From Arcanobacterium bovis (GTDB lineage: Bacteria > Actinomycetota > Actinomycetes > Actinomycetales > Actinomycetaceae): a DNA stretch of 64,000 nt. The stretch is from the NCBI RefSeq assembly GCF_004331995.1, contig NZ_SJDT01000001.1, forward strand, positions 62,001 to 126,000. Direction: 5' to 3'. Of the stretch, positions 49,892 through 59,077 are shown in pieces; position 1 is the stretch's first letter, and every line of letters starts with the position of its first letter. Under the pieces are notes generated by a model, which was not told the DNA's origin, made no database searches, and saw nothing but the letters and a program-made list of their open reading frames with translations. Both the position numbers and the translations under genes were made by a program.

Positions 49892-50928
49892 GCCTTGCCT
49901 CCCGACTTTGAGGTTGGATCAATTGCGTCACGTAGGCCGTCGCCAATGAAGTTCACTGAAACAAGCATCAAAACCAGCACAAGCGCTGGAGAAACGAACA
50001 TCCACGGATGCGTCAGTGCTGCTGCTTGCCCTTGACCGATCAAGGAACCGAGCGAAACTTGTGGGTCTTTGATTCCAAAACCGAAGTACGACAGCGAAGT
50101 TTCAGAAAGCACAGCGTATGCCACGCCGAGCGTGAAATCAATGATCAGCAGCGAAGAAATATTGGGGATGATATGGCGTGCAATCACAACTCGCGATGGC
50201 ACCGACATGTACCGAGCGGCATTCACGTAATCGAGGCTCTTGACCGACATAGTCAGAGCTCGCACAACGCGCGCGGTGAGCATCCAGCCAAAAGCTGCGA
50301 TAAGAATAATCAGCCAGAACACGGAAGAATCTTCGCCGCCGATGTTCTGCGAAACCACAGCAAGAATCAAGAACGACGGAATAACGAGCATCAAGTCGAT
50401 GATCCACGTAGCAAATCGGTCAAATAGCCCACCAAAATACGCGGCGGCGGTACCGACGATAGCTGCGATCGTCGTCTGCAATGCTGCAACGGCGAAACCG
50501 ATCATCAACGACTTACGCATGCCCTCAACGGTCATTGAGAACATATCGCGACCCTGCTTATTGGTACCAAACCAATGCGAGCCGTCTGGCGGCATGAGGT
50601 AGTGGGTACGGTCGCGCTCAAGGTAGCCCCATGGCGTCAGGAAATGTCCGAAAATCGCCAAAAAGAGCACGACGATGATGCCGACGACGCCAACAACCGC
50701 TGTTTTATTGCGCGCGAAGCGGCGGAAAATAAGTTGCGAACGAGACAGTCGCTTTCCAACTTGCTGCGCCTTGACTTCTTCAGCGAGAAGTTCGAGCACT
50801 TCACGGCGTTCTTCGTCCGTGACCATCGAGGAGTGAACCTGAGTTTCGGTAGAAACTGGAGCGTTCGGGCCAGGTGAAACTGGCGAATTTGCCAGTGGAT
50901 CTTTTGGCATTGGATCATTCGTAGTCAT
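49888..50928 (-). CDS. oppC: Oligopeptide ABC transporter permease (OppC/DppC-like)
   Basis: 346 aa. A long cytoplasmic N-terminus (about 70 residues) precedes the first helix (VVGVVGIIVVLFLAIFGHFL). The OppC hallmark WFGTNKQGRDMFS is present. The EAA-like coupling loop lies in LDYVNAARYMSVPSRVVIARH. Six helices in all. The start codon shares a base or more with the oppB stop, indicating coupling. Confidence 0.94.
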   Translation of the reverse strand: MTTNDPMPKDPLANSPVSPGPNAPVSTETQVHSSMVTDEERREVLELLAEEVKAQQVGKRLSRSQLIFRRFARNKTAVVGVVGIIVVLFLAIFGHFLTPWGYLERDRTHYLMPPDGSHWFGTNKQGRDMFSMTVEGMRKSLMIGFAVAALQTTIAAIVGTAAAYFGGLFDRFATWIIDLMLVIPSFLILAVVSQNIGGEDSSVFWLIILIAAFGWMLTARVVRALTMSVKSLDYVNAARYMSVPSRVVIARHIIPNISSLLIIDFTLGVAYAVLSETSLSYFGFGIKDPQVSLGSLIGQGQAAALTHPWMFVSPALVLVLMLVSVNFIGDGLRDAIDPTSKSGGKA

Positions 50929-51947
50929 TAGCTCACCCTCACTCGTGGATCAACAGCGGCAATAAAGAGATCGGACAGGAACGCACCTGTGAGCGTAGCT
51001 GCTCCCGAGAAGGCGACGACGGCAACCGTTCCGTTGATATCCATGGCGCGGATCGTCTGAACTCCGTAAATGCCCATTCCTTGCCAACCAAAAACCTGCT
51101 CAGTGACCGCACCTCCGAGAATCAGTGTTGCAATTCCAAACGCAAAGTAGGTGGTGATAGGAATGAGAGAGGTACGCAGTGCGTGACGGCGAATCGCCTT
51201 GCCAAAGCGCAGACCCTTAGCACGAGCAGTGCGAACGTAGTCTTGACCGAGCGTGTCAAGCATAAGATTTCGCTGATAACGCGAGTACGTAGCGAGGCCA
51301 CCAAGCGACATTGAAATCGTTGGCAGGAGCAGATGTTGCGCTCGATCAACGATTTGAGCAAATGTTCCTTCAGGTGGCACCGCAGCAGTTGGACCAATAA
51401 ATTCGAAGAATTGTATGCCCATCTTCTGGTTTGCCCATGTTGCTGCGATCTGCAGAAATACCGCGTAAACCATTACAGGCGTGGAAATAATAAGCATCGA
51501 GACGATCGTCAGAACACGATCACGCTTCGAGTACTGATGCACAGCCGACCATGCACCCAGTGCAACGCCGCCGAAAATACCGATCAGGAAGCCAAGCACC
51601 ACCAGCTGCAAGCTGATAAAGATACGGTTGCCGATTTCTTCATTGACAAGCGCACCTTTTGGAGAATAACCCCAGTTCCACTCAGTGAAAACGAGACGGT
51701 TCCATTCCACGAAACGCTCCAATACCGGCGTCTGTGGATTGATATTCCACTGGTACAAACGGGTATCGACCGCTGCGATAACTGCCTCAGGATTGACGTT
51801 CGCCTTGGACGTCAATTCCGTTTCAATCGCCATGGTGCGCGGATCAAGCTGGGTTCCAGCCAAGATGTAAGCGATTGTGACCGCCACAATCAATAAAACT
51901 GCATAGTTTAGCAGTCTCCTCAACAGGAATTTGAACATGCGAGGCAT
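50928..51947 (-). CDS. oppB: Oligopeptide ABC transporter permease (OppB/DppB-like)
   Basis: 339 aa. The N-terminal helix LLNYAVLLIVAVTIAYILAG fits OppB. The central permease domain carries the EAA loop DTLGQDYVRTARAKGLRFG and ends with VTEQVFGWQGMGIYGVQTI, a typical OppB feature. It is the first gene of the oppB-oppC-oppDF unit, divergent from lipB across about 200 bases. Confidence 0.94.
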   Translation of the reverse strand: MPRMFKFLLRRLLNYAVLLIVAVTIAYILAGTQLDPRTMAIETELTSKANVNPEAVIAAVDTRLYQWNINPQTPVLERFVEWNRLVFTEWNWGYSPKGALVNEEIGNRIFISLQLVVLGFLIGIFGGVALGAWSAVHQYSKRDRVLTIVSMLIISTPVMVYAVFLQIAATWANQKMGIQFFEFIGPTAAVPPEGTFAQIVDRAQHLLLPTISMSLGGLATYSRYQRNLMLDTLGQDYVRTARAKGLRFGKAIRRHALRTSLIPITTYFAFGIATLILGGAVTEQVFGWQGMGIYGVQTIRAMDINGTVAVVAFSGAATLTGAFLSDLFIAAVDPRVRVS

Positions 51948-52145
51948 CCTCTTCTTCAGCGTTTACTAGCGGATTTACGAGTAAACACCAATATAAATCA
52001 CCAGTACTTTATGGTCTGGTTAGGAAGTCTATAACCTTTCCTTACCTTAATGCCATTTCGTCCATATATCATTTCATGAGTCGATGCAGTGCGATTCACA
52101 AGGTCACAATTCGATTCGGTGCAGTGAGCGAACTAGGGTGAAATT

Positions 52146-52958
52146 GTGCATATCCTCAATTTATTGGGCTATGGGCCCATGGACTACATGTTAGTTGACA
52201 GTATTCAGCGCAAAATTCACGCACAAGTGAGTGCGCTGGAAGTCCCCGATACATTTATTATTTGGGAAGCCCAAGACGTCTATACCGCTGGGCGCAAAAC
52301 CAAACCCGAGGATATCCCCGATACAAATGTGCCTGTAATCACAATGGATCGCGGCGGTTCGGTGACCTACCACGGACCGGGCCAACTCGTCGTCTATCCG
52401 GTGATCAAAGTTGCGCCTCCCAAAGATGTGGTGACGTTCGTGCGCAACACTGAAACCGCCGTCATAAATGCCATGCGCGAATATCAGCTCGAAACTGCGC
52501 AGGTAGAAGGGCGTTCGGGGGTGTGGATCCTCAAAGACGGTGAGCAGGACAAAAAGCTCTGCGCTATCGGCATCAAGTTCGCAGCCGACACGAGCCTGCA
52601 CGGATTGGCTCTGAACGTTTCCACCAATCTTGAGCGCTTTATGCGCGTTATCCCTTGCGGTCTGAGCGACGCCGGTGTGGCCACCTTGCGTGAGCAGGGA
52701 ATCGAAACCTCGCTTGACGACGTCGCCGCGCGACTTCTCCCCCACCTCGCCAAGGCTTATGCGCCGCTGAGGCTACGCACCGAATCATCGGATGGCACTG
52801 ACATATCGTACGTATCGGGAGACACCAGTTTTCCGCAACTCGACCCGGAAGAATATATTCGCGAAGCTCACAATTCCTCCCATCGCGCCGAATTACCACC
52901 TAAAACAGGAGTACCATGGACACAAGTCGGGACTAAAGGCACTAGTGCCAGTGCTTGA
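52146..52958 (+). CDS. lipB: Octanoyltransferase (lipoyl assembly)
   Basis: 270 aa from GTG 52146. It transfers octanoate from ACP to lipoyl domains. Conserved elements: MDRGGSVTYHGPGQLVVYPV, CAIGIKFAADTSLHGLALNV with the catalytic Lys, and VIPCGLSDAGVATL with the catalytic Cys. The last 40 residues are a non-conserved hydrophilic tail. It precedes lipA by 73 bases, the standard pairing. Confidence 0.96.
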   Translation: MHILNLLGYGPMDYMLVDSIQRKIHAQVSALEVPDTFIIWEAQDVYTAGRKTKPEDIPDTNVPVITMDRGGSVTYHGPGQLVVYPVIKVAPPKDVVTFVRNTETAVINAMREYQLETAQVEGRSGVWILKDGEQDKKLCAIGIKFAADTSLHGLALNVSTNLERFMRVIPCGLSDAGVATLREQGIETSLDDVAARLLPHLAKAYAPLRLRTESSDGTDISYVSGDTSFPQLDPEEYIREAHNSSHRAELPPKTGVPWTQVGTKGTSASA

Positions 52959-53031
52959 ATGCCAACGGCCACAGTTTAGACCTCAAGAAGTTAATAAAAT
53001 CGTTAAACTCAGTTGATTCAAAGGAGAAATA

Positions 53032-54054
53032 ATGGGGACTCCATCGAGAGTTAATCCAGAGGGACGCAAGCTCTTGCGGGTAGAAGCGCGCAATATGGAG
53101 ACCCCAATCGAGCAAAAACCCAGCTGGATCAAAACAACAGCCACAGTCGGCAAAGAGTACAATGACATGCGCGAACGCGTTCATGGCGCCTCGCTCCACA
53201 CCGTGTGTGAAGAGGCAAACTGCCCCAATATTTACGAATGTTGGGAAGACCGCGAAGCATCGTTCCTGATCGGCGGAGATATTTGCACCCGTCGCTGCGA
53301 TTTCTGTTTTATCAAAACTGGGCGTCCAGAGAGCTACGACCGCGACGAACCGCGCCGGGTAGCCGAAAAAGTGCGCGAAATGGATCTGAACTACACCACG
53401 ATCACTGGCGTGACGCGCGACGATCTCGAAGACGGCGCAGCCTGGCTTTACGCCGAAACGTGCCGTCTCATTCATGAAACTAGCCCTAATACCGGCGTTG
53501 AGCTGCTCATCGACGATATGCGTGGGGGCGCTCCTGCACTCAAGCAAGTTTTCGATTCTCGCCCGGAAGTGCTGGCACACAACCTCGAGACTGTGCCACG
53601 CATTTTCAAGAAGATTCGCCCGGCTTTCCGTTACGAGCGCTCACTTGATCTCATCACATTCGCATCGGAGAGCGGCTTGATTACGAAGTCGAATCTGATC
53701 TTGGGTATGGGCGAAACGCACGACGAAGTCTTAGAAACTATGCAAGATCTGCGCGATGCTGGCTGCGATATTCTTACGATCACACAGTATTTGCGGCCCT
53801 CGCCAGTGCATCACCCAATTGACCGTTGGGTCAAACCTCAAGAATTCGTGGAGCTGAGCAAGGCTGGATACGAAATGGGCTTTGCTGGAATTATGGCTGG
53901 TCCGCTGGTGCGCTCCTCATACCGTTCGGGTACTTTGTGGGCGCGGGCAATGCGCGCTAAAGGTTGGGAAATCCCAGCTAATTTGCGCGCAATCGGCAAC
54001 GATGAGGCCACCCCACGCCAAGAGGCTAGCTCGGTGTTGGCAAGATTCCAATAA
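53032..54054 (+). CDS. lipA: Lipoyl synthase (radical SAM)
   Basis: 340 aa. Auxiliary cluster [12 protein letters not shown] and radical-SAM cluster CTRRCDFC are both intact, and the C-terminal RSSYR motif supplies the Ser ligand. It inserts sulphur into the octanoyl group. AAGGAG lies six to eight bases before ATG 53032. Ends just before the compound hairpin at 54063. Confidence 0.97.
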   Translation: MGTPSRVNPEGRKLLRVEARNMETPIEQKPSWIKTTATVGKEYNDMRERVHGASLHTVCEEANCPNIYECWEDREASFLIGGDICTRRCDFCFIKTGRPESYDRDEPRRVAEKVREMDLNYTTITGVTRDDLEDGAAWLYAETCRLIHETSPNTGVELLIDDMRGGAPALKQVFDSRPEVLAHNLETVPRIFKKIRPAFRYERSLDLITFASESGLITKSNLILGMGETHDEVLETMQDLRDAGCDILTITQYLRPSPVHHPIDRWVKPQEFVELSKAGYEMGFAGIMAGPLVRSSYRSGTLWARAMRAKGWEIPANLRAIGNDEATPRQEASSVLARFQ

Positions 54055-54062
54055 ACTCTTGT

Positions 54063-54133
54063 CCCTAACTTAGGCGCTGGCTTAAGCATCGCGCTGTATA
54101 CGCGCGATGAACAAAAGATCGCCTAAGTTAGGG
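54063..54133. terminator. Compound hairpin between lipA and the ligase gene
   Basis: An outer 14-pair stem (54063-54076 with 54120-54133, CCCTAACTTAGGCG) encloses an inner perfect 8-pair hairpin (CATCGCGC at 54087-54094 with 54102-54109). It lies between convergent genes. Followed on the plus strand by CACAAAAA, on the minus strand by no T-tract. Confidence 0.65.
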
Positions 54134-54141
54134 CACAAAAA

Positions 54142-55917
54142 TCAAGCAATCCCTGCCGATTTCAGCAATTCCACAAGTTTCGCGCGGTCCACTTTTCCAT
54201 TTGCCGTGGTGGGGAAAGCGTCTACCACTAGCAAGTGTTTAGGCAGCTTGTATCGAGCAAGCTTGTGAGCAGCAAATTCCTGGATTTGCTCCAGTGTGGG
54301 AGCTTCCATCCCCTGCTTGATAATCACCGCTGCTGCAATAGCTTCGCCCCAAATTGGGTGCGAAACCCCCACAACAGCACAGTCTGAGATCGTCTCGTGC
54401 GCACCGACCACTGCCATCACTTCTTCGGGTGAAACTTTCTCCCCGCCGGTGTTGATCAAGTGATGCAAGCGGCCTTTGACCCACAAAAATCCATCGTCAT
54501 CGCAGCTCACGAGGTCGCCAGTATGCAACCAGCCATCGCGAATTCCAGCTTCGGTAGCAGCGCTATCACACCAATATTCTTCAACCACATTCGGCCCGCG
54601 CAATACTAGCTCCCCCACAGTACCAGCATCGCAATCAGCACCTGATTCTGGATCAACGATGCGCGCTTCCACGTGCGCAAATGGCCGCCCAATAGACCCA
54701 GCCGCATGATCCAAGTGCTCAGCCGTAAGGCAACAACCCGAAGCAGACGTTTCCGTCATTCCCCACACGTTGAGCGCCGGCAAGCCGGCCTCCTGCATAC
54801 GTCGCAGCAACGCCGGCGAACACACAGCTCCTCCGATGAGCGGCAAGCGGAAAGCGCTCAAATCTGTGTGCGCGAATCGCGGATGGTTCATGAGAGCTGC
54901 GTAGATAGTCGGCACGCCAAACATCATGGCTACTCGGTGCTTTTCAAGACGATACAGCACGTCAGCAGGATCAAATTCCCGCACAACTACCACAGTTCCA
55001 CCATGGCTAAACAGATCTACCGTAGTTCCGTTGAACCCGCCAATATGAGTGAGCGGCGCAACCACCAGCTCAACATCGAGATTCGAGTACTCAAACCCCT
55101 CTCGGAAATTGCGCGAACCCCACCACAGATTTTCGTGGCTCAGGCCAACTGGCTTCGGCTTCCCCGTCGATCCTGACGTAAAAAGAATCGCTCCCAAACC
55201 TTCGAAGTAGCGCACAGAATTGAGCGCAGTATCTGTTTCGTTTTCGACGCCGGTGGTAAGGAAAGCGCCGTCATATTTCTTTGCGTCCGTGATCGCTTGG
55301 TATCCGCGCGGGAGGAACGGCTGGTGCCCCCGCGTATGGACTGGCTGAGAGTCGCGCGGAAGAATCCCTTGTTCTCCCTCTACACCGACGACGCCGGCCA
55401 CAGTAGCTGGTAAACCAGCCTCGGCAGCTGACAAACCAGCATCGGAAGCTAACAAAGGAGCGTGCGGATCGTCGTCGATAACAAAATGCGCCATCGGCGT
55501 GCTCTCTGCCTTTTCGGAAAATCCTTCGGCTTGCCCAGACACTCTCTCTGCCTGCTCAAACACTCCTTCGGCAGCTGTTTCCGGATCGGCAACAACTACA
55601 ACCGGCTTGGCAATTGCCAACAATTGCGCAAGCTCAGGCCGGGAAAGCCGATAGGAAATAGGCACGAATACTGCACCAATTCGGGCACATGCCACGTGAA
55701 GCAGCAGGTGATAGGGAGAATTTCGGGCAATGATACACACCCGATCCCCCTCTTTCACTCCCTGTGCCACCAAAAGTTGTGCGAGCTGACGCGTATATAT
55801 TGCGGCTGCATGAACCGTATATTCCTGCTCGCCATAGTATAAGGAAACTCGGTTCGGATGCGCTTTCGCGGCGCGATCAAGGCTATGGGCAGGATTATAA
55901 AATGCTCGATTAGGCAC
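54142..55917 (-). CDS. AMP-forming acyl/aryl-CoA ligase with repetitive insert
   Basis: 591 aa from GTG 55917, which overlaps the aminopeptidase stop by 8 bases; the frame is open to an ATG at 55980. ANL-family motifs: ILFTSGSTGKPKPVGLSHEN (P-loop), VWGMTETSASG, DGWLHTGDLVS, GGEKVSPEEVMAVV, and the catalytic Lys in TANGKVDRAKL. Similar to MenE/acyl-CoA ligases, but no menaquinone genes are nearby, so the substrate is open. About residues 135-235 are a family-atypical insert of heptapeptide-like repeats rich in Ala, Glu and Gly. Confidence 0.87.
   Translation of the reverse strand: MPNRAFYNPAHSLDRAAKAHPNRVSLYYGEQEYTVHAAAIYTRQLAQLLVAQGVKEGDRVCIIARNSPYHLLLHVACARIGAVFVPISYRLSRPELAQLLAIAKPVVVVADPETAAEGVFEQAERVSGQAEGFSEKAESTPMAHFVIDDDPHAPLLASDAGLSAAEAGLPATVAGVVGVEGEQGILPRDSQPVHTRGHQPFLPRGYQAITDAKKYDGAFLTTGVENETDTALNSVRYFEGLGAILFTSGSTGKPKPVGLSHENLWWGSRNFREGFEYSNLDVELVVAPLTHIGGFNGTTVDLFSHGGTVVVVREFDPADVLYRLEKHRVAMMFGVPTIYAALMNHPRFAHTDLSAFRLPLIGGAVCSPALLRRMQEAGLPALNVWGMTETSASGCCLTAEHLDHAAGSIGRPFAHVEARIVDPESGADCDAGTVGELVLRGPNVVEEYWCDSAATEAGIRDGWLHTGDLVSCDDDGFLWVKGRLHHLINTGGEKVSPEEVMAVVGAHETISDCAVVGVSHPIWGEAIAAAVIIKQGMEAPTLEQIQEFAAHKLARYKLPKHLLVVDAFPTTANGKVDRAKLVELLKSAGIA
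55412..55453. repeat. Two 21-bp tandem units inside the ligase gene
   Basis: 55412-55432 and 55433-55453 agree at 18 of 21 bases and encode the heptads of the Ala/Gly-rich insert. A second run of three related heptads (FEQAERV, SGQAEGF, SEKAEST) is encoded near 55510-55575. Confidence 0.7.
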
Positions 55918-57232
55918 CGCGGAAATATCCTTCCAAAACGAGCGAGAGATCAACCAAATCACGTGGGCAAGAAACTTCACGAATGGAATGCATAGACAGC
56001 AAAGGCACTCCTACGTCCACCGTGATAATTCCCAACCTTTGCGTGGTAAGCGGACCAATAGTGGTGCCACAAGGAACGTCGTTATTCGACACAAATTCTT
56101 GGCAAGCAACACCAGCATAATCGCAAGCTCGCAACCACAGCGCCGTACCCTCAGCTTCGGTGGCATAGCGCTGATTTCCATTAATTTTCAGCAGGGGACC
56201 ACTACCCAGCACCGGATGATGGTCCGGATCGTGCTTTTCTGGCCGATTAGGGTTGATGGAGTGACCGGCATCCGCCGAAACGCAGGAAGAATTTGCCAGC
56301 ATACGGTGGAAACCTTCGTCGCCTTGCGCAACGCCCTCGCCGAGCCCAGCATGAAGACGCCGCAACATAGCTTCCAAGAAAGGTCCACTTGCGCCGGTGA
56401 AGGTTGTAGAACCAACTTCTTCATGGTCGAATGCCACCATAATCTGCACATCTTCACAGCTAGAATCATCGGCGGCGAGGAAAGCTCGCAAAGAGGCATA
56501 CACGGAGCTGAGGTTATCTTGACGACCGGCAGCAAAGAAATCGTCCCCCTCTCCTCCAAAGACGGCGGGAGCAGCGGCGTCGTAGGCATAAAGATCCATA
56601 CCTGCGATGCGCTCAGGATCGACGCCCGCGCACTGAGCAATTTGCACGAAGATAGACGCTTCACCAATCGCCCAAATCGGATGATAATCACGCTGCGCCG
56701 AAAGCTCGAGATGTGTGTTCACCGAACGGTCAAGATGCGGGGCAAGCTGAGGAATCATCATGATGGGCGGAGTTTTTGCCAGATGTACGTCACCGTCAAT
56801 CGTGACGACCTGCCCTGCGAGTCCTAAATCCCGATTCAACCATGAGTTGAGGAGTGGCCCGCCATATACTTCGACATTGACCTGCGAAAACCCGTGTTGG
56901 AACGAGTCCGGATTGGGCTTGACCTTAAACGACGGCGAATCGGTATGAGAACCCACAATTCGGAATCCGACGTCGGAGGATACGCTTTGGGGAAGGCGCC
57001 AGGCGAGAATTGCACCAGACCTACGTACGAAGCCACGCTGGTAGCTTTGCCAAGCCTCGTGTTCGTCTTGTTGCGTATAGCCTGCATCGCTCAAAACTCG
57101 CGCACATTCTTCGGCCGCGTGGTACGACGACGGTGAGTTGAGGATGAAGTCTGCGTAATCAGAAATATATGAATATACTGCTTGTTGGTTATCGGACGTG
57201 TGGGGATCGATGCCGTTCTCATTTTGCGCCAT
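55910..57232 (-). CDS. M18 family aspartyl aminopeptidase
   Basis: 440 aa. Zinc ligands and catalytic residues sit in VGSHTDSPSFKVKP, AGRQDNLSSVY, FDHEEVGSTTFTGA, and LLSMHSIREVSC. Family-typical length. It removes N-terminal acidic residues in related enzymes. It is followed with overlap by the AMP ligase and starts 47 bases after the alpha/beta hydrolase ends, so the three may be one unit. Confidence 0.94.
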   Translation of the reverse strand: MAQNENGIDPHTSDNQQAVYSYISDYADFILNSPSSYHAAEECARVLSDAGYTQQDEHEAWQSYQRGFVRRSGAILAWRLPQSVSSDVGFRIVGSHTDSPSFKVKPNPDSFQHGFSQVNVEVYGGPLLNSWLNRDLGLAGQVVTIDGDVHLAKTPPIMMIPQLAPHLDRSVNTHLELSAQRDYHPIWAIGEASIFVQIAQCAGVDPERIAGMDLYAYDAAAPAVFGGEGDDFFAAGRQDNLSSVYASLRAFLAADDSSCEDVQIMVAFDHEEVGSTTFTGASGPFLEAMLRRLHAGLGEGVAQGDEGFHRMLANSSCVSADAGHSINPNRPEKHDPDHHPVLGSGPLLKINGNQRYATEAEGTALWLRACDYAGVACQEFVSNNDVPCGTTIGPLTTQRLGIITVDVGVPLLSMHSIREVSCPRDLVDLSLVLEGYFRGA

Positions 57233-57278
57233 ACTTCCAGTGTATTGCTCAGCGCAAAATTACCCAAGCTCACCGAGA

Positions 57279-58049
57279 TTAACCAAGCGCTCCCAAGAGC
57301 AACAACCACGCATCGTGACCTGGGCGAATAACGTCATTATGGTTTGCTTCTGGCACGATGGCAATATTAAAAGGTTCACTGGCGAGATCTCGTGTGCGCT
57401 GCACCGGAATCGTGGCATCGTCGGCGCCGTGGATAATATCGAGGCGATATCCAGCACCGGTAAAGCCATCAGCACCGAGTTGTGCGTAGCGAACTGCCGG
57501 ATCGAATTCTTTGTAAACGTCTGGGATTTCCGCTGGTGTTCCACCCAACCAATGAATCGTTGCGGCAGATGAGATACTGGGCGTTTCTTCGGCGTCGCGC
57601 CGCAGATCAAAAATTGGTGCCAGCACAACGCCGTGCGCAGGCTTTAAGTCGGTGTTAAAGAGAACATTGAGCACATTGAGCGATCCGGCTGAATGCCCGA
57701 GCCACGTTGCTTCGGCCAGTAGCGGGTGGCGAGCCAAAGTTGCCATATCTTCCAAGGACACAGCCGGATTACCAGGCACGCGCCTAAATTCAGGAAGTGC
57801 GATGCGATATCCTGCCTCACCGAGAGATAAGGCCGAGGGACGCAAATAACGCAAAGTCCCGTCCTCATGGAAAAATCCGCCGTGAATAAAGCAGATTACC
57901 TTTCCGTCTTCTGGACCGTACCATTCAATATATTGATCTGGATGAACGCCGTAGCGCTCGATTTCTTCGCTGGCAACATCAAGAGCAAGCAGGTTCTCAA
58001 GAACTTGCTTCTCTGGTGTTGTTTCCACCTCGGCAGCGAATGAATCCAT
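57279..58049 (-). CDS. Alpha/beta hydrolase
   Basis: 256 aa. Oxyanion-hole motif in CFIHGGFFHEDG, nucleophile Ser in WLGHSAGSLNVLN, Asp in DIIHGADDATIPV and His in IVPEANHNDVIRP complete the triad. The HGG motif suggests an esterase/formamidase-like subgroup. Intracellular, no signal peptide. Substrate unknown. Confidence 0.85.
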   Translation of the reverse strand: MDSFAAEVETTPEKQVLENLLALDVASEEIERYGVHPDQYIEWYGPEDGKVICFIHGGFFHEDGTLRYLRPSALSLGEAGYRIALPEFRRVPGNPAVSLEDMATLARHPLLAEATWLGHSAGSLNVLNVLFNTDLKPAHGVVLAPIFDLRRDAEETPSISSAATIHWLGGTPAEIPDVYKEFDPAVRYAQLGADGFTGAGYRLDIIHGADDATIPVQRTRDLASEPFNIAIVPEANHNDVIRPGHDAWLLLLGALG

Positions 58050-58398
58050 AATCCTATTTTCTCTCGGTTACATATACAGCCGAAACTCAAAGCATCGGGC
58101 AATACATCCAAGGGCAAGCCTTGCGACCACCAGCCCCTTGCGAATATATCGCATATACTCCCAGCTCAGCATGCTCACAATGAAGCAATATTGCTTCCAC
58201 AAGCACGCCGGTAAGTATAGCGACATTGCCTAGTGGACGCACCTAGCCACTGCCGCTGTTACCCTTTTGCAATCTTATTTACGCAGGTAGTCACAGTACT
58301 AATAGCCGATTTGCGAGAAGCACCACGAGTGTACGCAACGATTCAATAACAACTCAATAACAACAATACACCGAAAAATCAACGAAAAATGATGATTT
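58050..58398. other. 349-base intergenic region with palindrome
   Basis: No credible ORF. It contains the perfect 16-bp palindrome GAAGCAATATTGCTTC at 58182-58197, about 133 bases upstream of the hydrolase start. Near its other end is an 8-pair arm (58368-58375) that can pair with 58405-58412 inside the phosphatase 3' end, around an inner AAAAAT/ATTTTT stem. The latter may terminate the phosphatase transcript. Confidence 0.5.
58182..58197. promoter_or_regulatory. 16-bp perfect palindrome, possible operator
   Basis: GAAGCAATATTGCTTC is self-complementary over its full length with no loop, which suits a dimeric regulator better than an RNA hairpin. It lies upstream of the hydrolase-aminopeptidase-ligase genes. 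No regulator gene is adjacent. Confidence 0.4.
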
Positions 58399-58845
58399 TT
58401 ATTCTTCGGTGTCGAAATCCCGCAAAAAGCCTCGCTGAGCATGTTCACTCACTGAGCCAGGATTGTATTTCTCCTGCACGAAGTCGATGGCATCGGCCGC
58501 CGTCATTCCTTCAAAAATTGCTAGAATCGCGAGCGCCGTTCCGGTACGGCCTACCCCACCCGAGCAGGTAATTTCGAGGAGTTCGTGCTCGGCACGTTCC
58601 CAGACCTCACGCAACACCTGAATCGCTTGCGCCGGACGCCGTGGCAGACGGTAGTCTGGCCAGTCAATAGTGATCGTTTCACCTGCGCCGATAATGCCAT
58701 TATTGGAAAATTCTTTGCCAGAAGCGGTAGTTAAAACCACAGAAATATCAGCATCTTCACTTACTGATGCTCGCCAAGAACGACCACGTACCTGACGCCC
58801 GGATGGAAACTCCACCACGCCGTCGGTATCATGCCACTGTTTCAT
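58399..58845 (-). CDS. Small protein-tyrosine/dual-specificity phosphatase
   Basis: 148 aa from ATG 58845 (GGCGGA just upstream); ATG 58872 would add nine residues. The signature C-x5-R loop is ITCSGGVGRTGTALA, with a likely general acid Asp in DWPDYRLP. The rest fits a minimal cysteine-phosphatase fold. Single gene. Targets unknown. Confidence 0.85.
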   Translation of the reverse strand: MKQWHDTDGVVEFPSGRQVRGRSWRASVSEDADISVVLTTASGKEFSNNGIIGAGETITIDWPDYRLPRRPAQAIQVLREVWERAEHELLEITCSGGVGRTGTALAILAIFEGMTAADAIDFVQEKYNPGSVSEHAQRGFLRDFDTEE

Positions 58846-59077
58846 ATTTCCGCCTAACCGTCTCTGGTTCATGCGATTCTAAACACGAGTGACCACTCCG
58901 GCACAAACAAAATATCTCTGATTGGCTATTTCTAGACAGATTTCACATTATTTGAGAACATTTTTACATAGGACGTATTTCCCATGAGAGAAATTTCGTC
59001 CATTGAGAGCGTTTCTGAACTATGCTGGTAACTAGGTAAGAAACAACCTATTACACAACCCGAGGGAGAGTTGAAAC

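Noticed and set aside
54142-55917. Assignment of the AMP ligase as MenE
   Set aside because: Sequence is compatible, but no menaquinone genes are adjacent and the insert is atypical, so only the ANL superfamily is claimed.
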